From: Nostoc cf. commune SO-36
GTDB taxonomy: Bacteria > Cyanobacteriota > Cyanobacteriia > Cyanobacteriales > Nostocaceae
DNA: 64,000 nt
Assembly (NCBI RefSeq): GCF_023734775.1
Contig: NZ_AP025732.1
Coordinates: 6,694,501-6,758,500 of the forward strand
Direction: 5' to 3'
In this document: one piece after another, positions 57,750-64,000 of the stretch
How the letters are laid out: each line of letters starts with the position of its first letter
Position numbering within the stretch: the first letter of the stretch is position 1
Notes under the pieces: generated by a model
What the model saw: the letters and a program-made list of their open reading frames with translations, nothing else
The model's database searches: none
Told to the model about the DNA's origin: nothing
Made by a program: the position numbers and the translations under genes

Positions 57750-58049
57750 ATGAATTATCAAAAATTAGATGCTGCTCTTGCTACAGCGCTGAATGATGTT
57801 CAAAATTCAGAAGAACCAAGTTTGACAGTTTTCATTCATACTGAACCAATTTTAAACTCTGCTGCAACTGCTGTTTTAGAAAGTTTTGGTGTCAGTGGTG
57901 TTAGCAGTGGCAAAGATATTTTCACGGCAACACTCTCACCAAATGCCATTTCTCAGTTGTCAGAGCAACCTTGGGTGAAATATTTGAAGCGATCGCAGCA
58001 ATTAGGTTTGGTTAATAGGAGACTAAATATAGGAAAATTGGGTGTTTAA
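57750..58049 (+). CDS. stand-alone subtilase propeptide-like (I9-type) protein
   Basis: A 99-residue protein starting MNYQKLDAALATALNDVQNS. Its core, SLTVFIHTEPILNSA, FTATLSPNAISQLSEQPWVK and YLKRSQQL, follows the order and spacing of the N-terminal propeptide of the upstream subtilase (VVFIYCDPDADLS, RTAFLPLESLDVLSEEDVIQ, RIKPSRKLHL). I9-like propeptides inhibit their proteases, so this may be a separate inhibitor. The assignment is by pattern, not by search. An in-frame ATG at 57750 is chosen, 114 bases after the protease stop. Confidence 0.55.
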   Translation: MNYQKLDAALATALNDVQNSEEPSLTVFIHTEPILNSAATAVLESFGVSGVSSGKDIFTATLSPNAISQLSEQPWVKYLKRSQQLGLVNRRLNIGKLGV

Positions 58050-58092
58050 TGGGCATTACCTAACCCTACACTGTGCGGATAATTTTTTGCGT

Positions 58093-58464
58093 TTATTGTG
58101 AGTCAGGTTTTGGTTTTTCTGCAAACTTACACTTCACCTCAATTTGCAGATTACTTTCGGCTGAACCTTCGGTAATGTAAGGAATGCCTGCTTTGCCACC
58201 CAACTTAATGCCAAATGTAAGTTTTACCTCCTCAATCTCAGCAGTATTGAAGTCTTTAAAAGCACTAAGAGCATAGATAGTATAAGAGCGAATCATTTGC
58301 CGAGCTTGTTGCATCCGAGCGATCGCATCTGTTCGCACATCCTTGTATTCTATGCCATCGTCATCCTCCTCAATTTCCGAACTTGTTTCGGTGGCTGTGA
58401 GGTTGATCTCAATCTGCTCAATCTCTCCATCTGCTTCAAAAAATAGTTGCTGTACTTCTGACAT
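58093..58464 (-). CDS. Trypco1-like (CU044_2847-type) protein
   Basis: A 123-residue protein starting MSEVQQLFFEADGEIEQIEI with an acidic middle region. The C-terminal VKLTFGIKLGGKAGIPYITE followed by ESNLQIEVKCKF has the pattern of the trypsin-co-occurring domain 1, a small domain found next to proteases and STAND proteins in biological conflict systems. It is divergent to the caspase gene, with starts 146 bases apart, so both may share a control region. The function is inferred from context. Confidence 0.65.
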   Translation of the reverse strand: MSEVQQLFFEADGEIEQIEINLTATETSSEIEEDDDGIEYKDVRTDAIARMQQARQMIRSYTIYALSAFKDFNTAEIEEVKLTFGIKLGGKAGIPYITEGSAESNLQIEVKCKFAEKPKPDSQ

Positions 58465-58609
58465 GGGATACCTCAGTTAAATTTTTGTATCGTGTCTGAA
58501 AAATTTCAATTTGCTTGTAGAAAAATAATAGATGGTATTGTTTCTAGTAACACAGTCATCATTGTGTCTCTCAAGATTATCCCGCATTTTTCAACCTAAG
58601 GTGTGTTAA

Positions 58610-61600
58610 ATGGCACGATACGCGCTTGTTATTGGCATCGCTGAGTATGTCAGCCTATCATTACCGCGTTTGTCGAAGACTACAAATGATGCTGAAGCGA
58701 TCGCGCAACTCCTAGAGCAGTATGGTGATTTCCAGTCTGTGCAAAGACTACCACAGCGCTGGAACAAAGATAAAAACGGCTATGAAATGGCAGCGTCAAA
58801 AGTTACTGGCGCTGAAATCGGTCAAAAAATCAAAACATTCCTGCTAGAGCAAGCTGCTAATAATGAAGCGCTGATTTATTTTAGCGGGCATGGGTTTACT
58901 ATTTCCGACAACTTAGGACAACAAAAAGGATATTTGGCAAGTTCCGATTGTCAGATTGAATTTAAGGATAACGAAAATGTTGAACAAAAATATGGCATTG
59001 ACTTGGATAGCCTTAACGACTTAATTCGATATTCGCAATTGAGTAGTTTAGTGATGCTACTCGATTGTTGTCATAGCGGCTATTTTTTAGAAAAACAATT
59101 AATAGAAAGAACTCTTAACGCTTTCAGTAAACAAAAGGATTATTACTTAATTACAGCTTGTCGCCGCTTTGAACGCGCAGCAGTTATTAAGAGTGAAGAA
59201 TATAGTATTTTCACAGGTGCTGTTATCAAGGGATTAGCAGTTGAAAATGCAGGGAGTAGTAGGCGAATTAGTAGCGATCGCTTATTCGATTTTGTCAGCA
59301 ACGAATTGAAAGGTTCAGTACAAGAACCAATTCGTATGGGCTTAGGAAGTTTGATTACTTTGATAACTTATCCTCAATTAGATATTCCGAAAGAAGAAGT
59401 TGCTTTTAATCGGAGAAATCCTTATCGAGGACTTTATGCTTTTGAATTCGAGCAAGCACAATATTTTGGTGGACGACAACAAGCAGTTCGCACACTGATT
59501 TTACGTTTGCTGGATAGTCGTTTTTTGGCTGTAATTGGCTACTCAGGTAGTGGCAAATCTTCGTTGGTAAAAGCAGGTTTGTTACCGCAACTGAAAGACA
59601 ATCGCTGCCTGGAAGCAGTGAATGGACGATCGCATCTTTTACCCCTGGAGAACACCCTCTAGGCAAATTAGTTGATATTCTGGCTCGACAACAACAAAAT
59701 CAGCCTTATGTGCTATTTATCGATCAGTTTGAAGAAATATTCACTCTCTGTGAAGACGAAGAGGAAAGAAAAGCTTTTATCCGCTCAGTGGTACAGGAAG
59801 TTAAGGCGGCTGAAAAACAAACGCGGATAATTTTGACAATGCGAGGTGATTTTTTAAATAAATGTGCTGAATATCTAGAAATTATTACTCTTATTAATAG
59901 CGATCCTCCCACAGCATTCATCGTCACACCAATGTCTTTTGCTGAATTACAGGAAGCTATTGAAAAACCTGCGAATTTGCATGGCGTGACTTTTGAACAT
60001 GGTTTAGTATCGCAAATTGCTCAAGACATTATTGGACAGCCGGGAGCATTACCACTCTTACAATACGCCCTTAAAGAACTATGGCGAGTTTGTATAGAAG
60101 CGGAATCTCCACAACCACTTTTAACTCACATAGGATATGAAGAAATTGGGGGAGTTATAGGAGCTTTAGACAAACGAGCTACAATTTTATATCAAAGTTT
60201 TACAACCGTAGATCAAAAGTTTGTCCAAAGCTTATTTATGGAGTTGGTGCAATTAAGTAAAAGTGGAGGAGTGACGCGGCGGCGTGTTAGCTGGGAGAGA
60301 TTAGCAGCAATTTCAGATTCTCCACAACAGCTGCAACGGGTGATAGGATTATTAGCTGATTCCCAACAACGCTTAATTATCACTGATGAAAAGACAATAG
60401 AAGTCGCCCATGAAGCGCTGATATCTGAGTGGAAATTACTCAACAGTTGGATTGCTAAAGATTTGGAGAATATTCGTCTCCATCGCTCTTTAGAAGAAGA
60501 TTGTCAAGAATGGCAGGAAATATTTAATAAATCCGATGATGCACTATTAACGGGTGCAAAGTTAGCTGTAATTGCGGAGTGGGTAGAGAAAACTCAACCA
60601 AGATTTACGCCACCAGAAATAGAGTTTTTGCAAAAGAGTTTAAAAAGGCGCAATCGAGAAATACAATCTGAACTAGAGCATGAACGCCAATTGCGAGAGC
60701 TAGCAGAATCTCGACAAGAAGAAGCAGAAGCTAGGGCCAAAGCTGAAGCAGAAAAAACAACAGGAAGCCCGTAATAGAGTTAAAGCTGAAAGGCAAAAAA
60801 ATTGGTGGTTGTCTTTAGCAGTAGTTAATTTGACAATAGTTGCAGTCTTGGTTATTGGACTGAAGCAACAAGCAAATCAACGAGAAAAAGCTGTTATCGA
60901 AGTTTTAATTTTAGAACCAGAACAGCTATTGAAAGTCCACAAACAGTTAGAAGCATTGATAAAAAGTGTAAAAGTACTGAAATATTTAAAAAAAATTGGT
61001 GCAGAGCAAATCGCATCTACTAAAAGGCTCCAAAATATTATCTCTCAATCCAAAGAGCGCAATCGCTTAGAAGGACATAGTGAGACAGTTAATGATGTTA
61101 GCATTAGTCCAGACGGTAACATGATTGCTTCTGCAAGTAACGATAAAACTGTCAGACTTTGGACTAAGGAAGGTAAGCCATTCAAACAACCTCTAAAACA
61201 CAATAGTGCGGTTTGGGCTGTTACTTTTAGTAACGATGGTAATTTGCTTGCTTCCGGCGATGCTGGTGGAATTGTCAACATTTGGAATAGTCGAAATGGA
61301 GAGCTGAAACAAAAATTTCTCCCACCAAAAAATGTTAAAGAAGACGATAGGCTTGTTTTAAAAGTGAGCTTTAGTCCTGACGATCGGACAATTGCCTCGG
61401 CTAATTGGGATAAAACTGTAAAAATTTGGAATGTTGCAAATGGTGATTTAATCAAAACCTTGACAGATGGAAATCGGGTTAATGCCGTGAATTTTAGTTT
61501 AGATGGTAATATGATTGCGGCTGGTGGAGATGATAAAACTGTCAAAGTTTGGAAAGCTCAAGATAAAACATTATTGAAAAAGCTTGCAAACGGAGATGTG

Positions 61601-62068
61601 ATTTATGGAGTAAGTTTCAGTCCAGATGCTAGTATCCTAGCTTCTGCTAGTCAGGATAAAACTGTAAAAATTTGGGATGTTGCTAGTGAAAAAATTAAAA
61701 GAACATTCCATCATCAAGACTCAGTTTATGCAGTAAGTTTTAATCAGGATGGTAATATGCTAGCTTCTGCTAGTAAAGATAAAACTGTGAAAATTTGGAG
61801 TATTCCTAACGGCAATAAATTAGAAGAATTTTGGCACAGTGATAGTGTCAACAGCGTTACTTTTAGCCATCAGGATCAAATGATAGCATCGGCTCAGAGT
61901 AAAATCGTCACGCTTTGGCATATCAATTCAAATATAAGTAATGTAAAAGTAAAAAGTCGAGATGAATTATTAAAATATAGTTGCGATATTCTGCGAAATT
62001 ATTTAACTAACAATTCCCAGATATCAAAAGAAGATAAACATATCTGTGATGAGTTTTACAAGAGATAG
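58610..62068 (+). CDS. caspase (metacaspase-like)-nSTAND1-transmembrane-WD40 protein (two compensating frameshifts)
   Basis: A conflict-system effector and sensor of 1152 residues after correction. The caspase domain (1-240) has His94 in YFSGHGFTI and Cys154 in LLDCCHSGYF. An nSTAND1 NTPase follows, with Walker A GYSGSGKS (about 310-317) and Walker B YVLFIDQFEEIFTL. A charged coiled coil (RQEEAEARAKAEAEK) precedes a transmembrane segment (LSLAVVNLTIVAVLVIGL, about 735). Seven WD40 blades make a propeller (about 820-1120; KTVKIW motifs), with the short tail SRDELLKYSCDILRNYL. One base is missing near 59605 and one is extra in an A run at 60752-60757, so first and last parts share a frame. Confidence 0.85.
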
Positions 62069-62126
62069 ATGCTTTGAGGCGATAATTAAATTTAAATCAA
62101 AATCACATTTGAAATTAAAGGAATTT

Positions 62127-63398
62127 ATGCTAGAAACCAACAGTAAATTGCTGGAAATTATCCACGACTTAATTAAAGATATCGTCGAGCAAAATCCCAA
62201 AGCAATTTATTATATACAGGAAATGATCTATGAAGGTAAATATGGTCGGCGCTTGCAAGGATTTGATGGCAATGTTCCAGCACATGATGACAATGTTAAT
62301 GATGTTAAAGTAAGTTTAGACGGTAAGATGATTGCTTCTGCAAGTGTAGATAAAACTGTAAAAGTTTGGCGTAAGCAAGAAGACGATACTTTTTTATCAA
62401 CTTCATGGAAAATGATTGATAGTTTGGATATACAACATCAAAGCCCAGTTTGGTCTGTTACTTTTAGTCGTAATGGTGAGTTGATTGCTTCTGGTGATGC
62501 TGATGGAATTATAAAAATTACAAGCATAAATAATAACAGTATTAATAGACAAATAAAACCAAAAGAAGATAATGATGAGATTGTTTTAAAACTTATGTTC
62601 AGCCCTGACGATCAGTCAATTGTATCTGCTAATTGGGATAAAAACGTAAGGGTTTGGAAGCTTTTAGATCATAACTATGAACTCATAAAAATTGGCGAAC
62701 ACGACGATAAAGTTTATGGAGTGTGTTTTAACTCTGATGGTAAGTTTATCGCTTCTGGTGGTGGAGATAACAAAGTAAATATTTGGAGTTTACCTCCTGA
62801 TGCTAAACTGCTACATTCTTTAGTGCCTGAATTAGAGAAAAAAATGGCTCAAAAAACTCCAGTTTTTGATGTCAAGTTTAGCTTTGATGGTCAAATGATA
62901 GCTGCTGCTTATAAAGATAACTTTGTTCGGATTTGGGATATAAAAACAAAGAAGACTATAAAAAATTGCAAACATAAAGATACAGTGTATGGAATCAGTT
63001 TCAGTCCTGACAATCAGATGATCGCCTCTGGAAGTAAAGATGGATTTGTAAGAGTTTGGTCTACCGTGACTTATGGAGATTTAAATGCAGAACCAATAGC
63101 AGAATTTTGGCATGGGGTTCAGATAAATAGCGTTAGTTTTAGCCATGATGGTAAGTTTATCGCTTCTGGTGGTGATGATAAAAATGTTAGAATTTGGGAT
63201 ACCGTAAACATTGGTGAAAGTAGACAAGAACTAATAGAACGAATATCAAAAGATACATATAATTATTTAATAAACATTGTTAATCAACCAGCAATTTTTG
63301 ATATTTTACAAAATTTGTTAAGTATTGATAAAACTAAAGCAAGGGAGATAAATATCGGAGATTTTCTTAAGAACGTTTTTTTAACTCCAGGCAATTAA
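62127..63398 (+). CDS. second WD40 beta-propeller protein, paralogue of the upstream propeller
   Basis: A 423-residue protein from ATG 62127 (MLETNSKLLEII), which has AAGGA before it; the frame is open from 62046 and overlaps the caspase gene. An N-terminal helical part (about 1-45) precedes seven WD40 blades in the same order as the caspase protein: for example SPDDQSIVSANWDKNVRVW here against SPDDRTIASANWDKTVKIW there. The C-terminal tail SRQELIERISKDTYNYLIN matches the upstream tail. It has no effector, NTPase or membrane segment. It may be a decoy, regulator or alternative sensor subunit. Confidence 0.85.
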   Translation: MLETNSKLLEIIHDLIKDIVEQNPKAIYYIQEMIYEGKYGRRLQGFDGNVPAHDDNVNDVKVSLDGKMIASASVDKTVKVWRKQEDDTFLSTSWKMIDSLDIQHQSPVWSVTFSRNGELIASGDADGIIKITSINNNSINRQIKPKEDNDEIVLKLMFSPDDQSIVSANWDKNVRVWKLLDHNYELIKIGEHDDKVYGVCFNSDGKFIASGGGDNKVNIWSLPPDAKLLHSLVPELEKKMAQKTPVFDVKFSFDGQMIAAAYKDNFVRIWDIKTKKTIKNCKHKDTVYGISFSPDNQMIASGSKDGFVRVWSTVTYGDLNAEPIAEFWHGVQINSVSFSHDGKFIASGGDDKNVRIWDTVNIGESRQELIERISKDTYNYLINIVNQPAIFDILQNLLSIDKTKAREINIGDFLKNVFLTPGN

Positions 63399-63530
63399 AA
63401 AAATGCCTAGCCTAAACTAGCAAACTAATAGTAATGTCAAAAACACAATGATTGCTTTAAGAGATACTTTTAGGCGAAAAACATTGATGGCTTCGTAAAA
63501 CAAAAAATTTAAAAATGGGAGTTACTGCAC

Positions 63531-63725
63531 ATGAAATTAATTCTACTGCCGACAAACGTAGAAGAACCTTCTGAAACCGCGAATTTTTGGTTGAAGAGTA
63601 ATTATTATCGACCGTTTCAGCAATCAATTAACTTAATTGAACTTTGCGATCGCGGATGTCCTCGGAAAGATAAAGATTCTCCACGTTGTCTACTAAAAAA
63701 AGGGGTTAATACAAATTCTGTGTGA
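63531..63725 (+). CDS. short protein of unknown function, possibly truncated
   Basis: A 64-residue frame starting MKLILLPTNVEEPSETANFW with GGGAG 12 bases before the ATG. The first 40 residues look like a real N-terminus; from CDRGCPRKD on, the sequence appears to be a dispersed repeat read through. It may be a truncated gene of the conflict cluster. No family is recognised. Confidence 0.35.
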   Translation: MKLILLPTNVEEPSETANFWLKSNYYRPFQQSINLIELCDRGCPRKDKDSPRCLLKKGVNTNSV

Positions 63726-63896
63726 TTTTGCCAAAAATCAGATACTCTTGCCTCTAATTCCTCCAAACAAGGGGGATTGGAGGTATTGTGATGTGCAAAA
63801 GAATAGAAAAATGGTAGTCGTCGTAGAACTAGTGTAGCGATTGATCGCACCCATTCTTCATACTCACTAATACAAACGTTCTAGCTTTTCTCCTTA

Positions 63897-64000
63897 TCAG
63901 CCCCACCATCCATACACTACCAGCATTCTGTAAAATTCATCCCAAAGAATCAGATGATCCCCCTTACCTGTGGTGGCAGACAGTCCTAAACTGAGAGTGA
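63897..64000 (-). CDS. possible C-terminal end of a gene entering from the right edge
   Basis: The minus strand is open from the window edge to a TGA at 63897-63899 and encodes about 34 residues (GKGDHLILWDEFYRMLVVYG near the end). Short but protein-like. It cannot be named. Confidence 0.25.
   Translation of the reverse strand, partial: TLSLGLSATTGKGDHLILWDEFYRMLVVYGWWG

Noticed and set aside
60752..60757. Programmed frameshift at the A6 run of the caspase gene
   Set aside because: A run of six A can slip, but the other indel at 59605 has no slippery sequence and both are needed for the full protein; sequencing error is simpler.
61045..61545. Open frame on the minus strand of 166 codons
   Set aside because: Antisense to the WD40 repeats and periodic for that reason.
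63617..63850. Minus-strand frame of 77 codons, possibly the end of a transposase
   Set aside because: It contains plausible sequence (LEELEARVSDFWQNHTEF) but no transposase motif I can verify, and it overlaps the plus-strand frame at 63531; it may be part of a dispersed repeat.

Overview
The window comes from a filamentous, heterocyst-type cyanobacterium close to Nostoc/Anabaena. The support is seen directly: very frequent HIP1 octamers (GCGATCGC), short tandemly repeated heptamers between genes (CCCTATT, GGGCATT, GGGGAGT), several families of small palindromic dispersed repeats, and cyanobacterial genes such as ycf23, the desC-desA-desB desaturase cluster, DUF1816, DUF1818 and DUF6391 proteins, a PedR-like regulator and the cyanobacterial form of rpoZ.

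Layout. 0.4-4.1 kb: a large hybrid histidine kinase with a receiver domain at each end. 5.0-8.9 kb: a CNNM/CBS membrane protein, sucrose-phosphate phosphatase overlapping ruvA, and bioF. 8.9-9.6 kb: a repeat-dense gap. 9.7-15.7 kb: a SWIM zinc-finger protein coupled to a large SNF2 helicase. 15.9-25.7 kb: ycf23, a DegT aminotransferase, a FetB-like permease, a Ser/Thr kinase, rfbB and a glycosyltransferase (surface polysaccharide), a DUF6391 protein, a PedR-like regulator and a PfkB sugar kinase. 26.4-36.8 kb: a CFA-like methyltransferase, a polysaccharide deacetylase, a 584-residue membrane protein of unknown function, a divergent succinyl-CoA-synthetase-like pair, a two-component system and a NYN nuclease-like protein. 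37.3-40.7 kb: desB, desA, desC. 40.8-53.6 kb: mostly housekeeping (a PLP enzyme with a hydrolase, rlmB, mrnC, a STAS protein, carA, an aspartyl protease, trpD, a ferritin-like protein, tRNA-Pro, rpoZ, a fasciclin protein). 53.7-55.1 kb: an alpha-amylase family enzyme.

55.9-63.4 kb is the most distinctive region. It holds a subtilase followed by a stand-alone protein resembling a subtilase propeptide, a Trypco1-like protein, a caspase-nSTAND-transmembrane-WD40 protein of about 1150 residues, and a second seven-bladed WD40 protein that looks like a duplicated sensor without an effector. The composition matches the protease/STAND biological conflict (suicide or immunity) systems known from multicellular cyanobacteria. 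The subtilase with its partner and the second propeller are less standard parts.

Nine genes carry single-base indels (eleven in all: the hybrid kinase, spp, ruvA, the Ser/Thr kinase, the DUF6391 gene, the PLP enzyme, the ferritin-like gene, the subtilase, and the caspase gene). In every case correcting one base restores a continuous family-length protein, and no gene is broken by a substitution stop. This points to sequencing or assembly error more than to gene decay, although real erosion cannot be excluded. Coordinates given here span the corrected genes.
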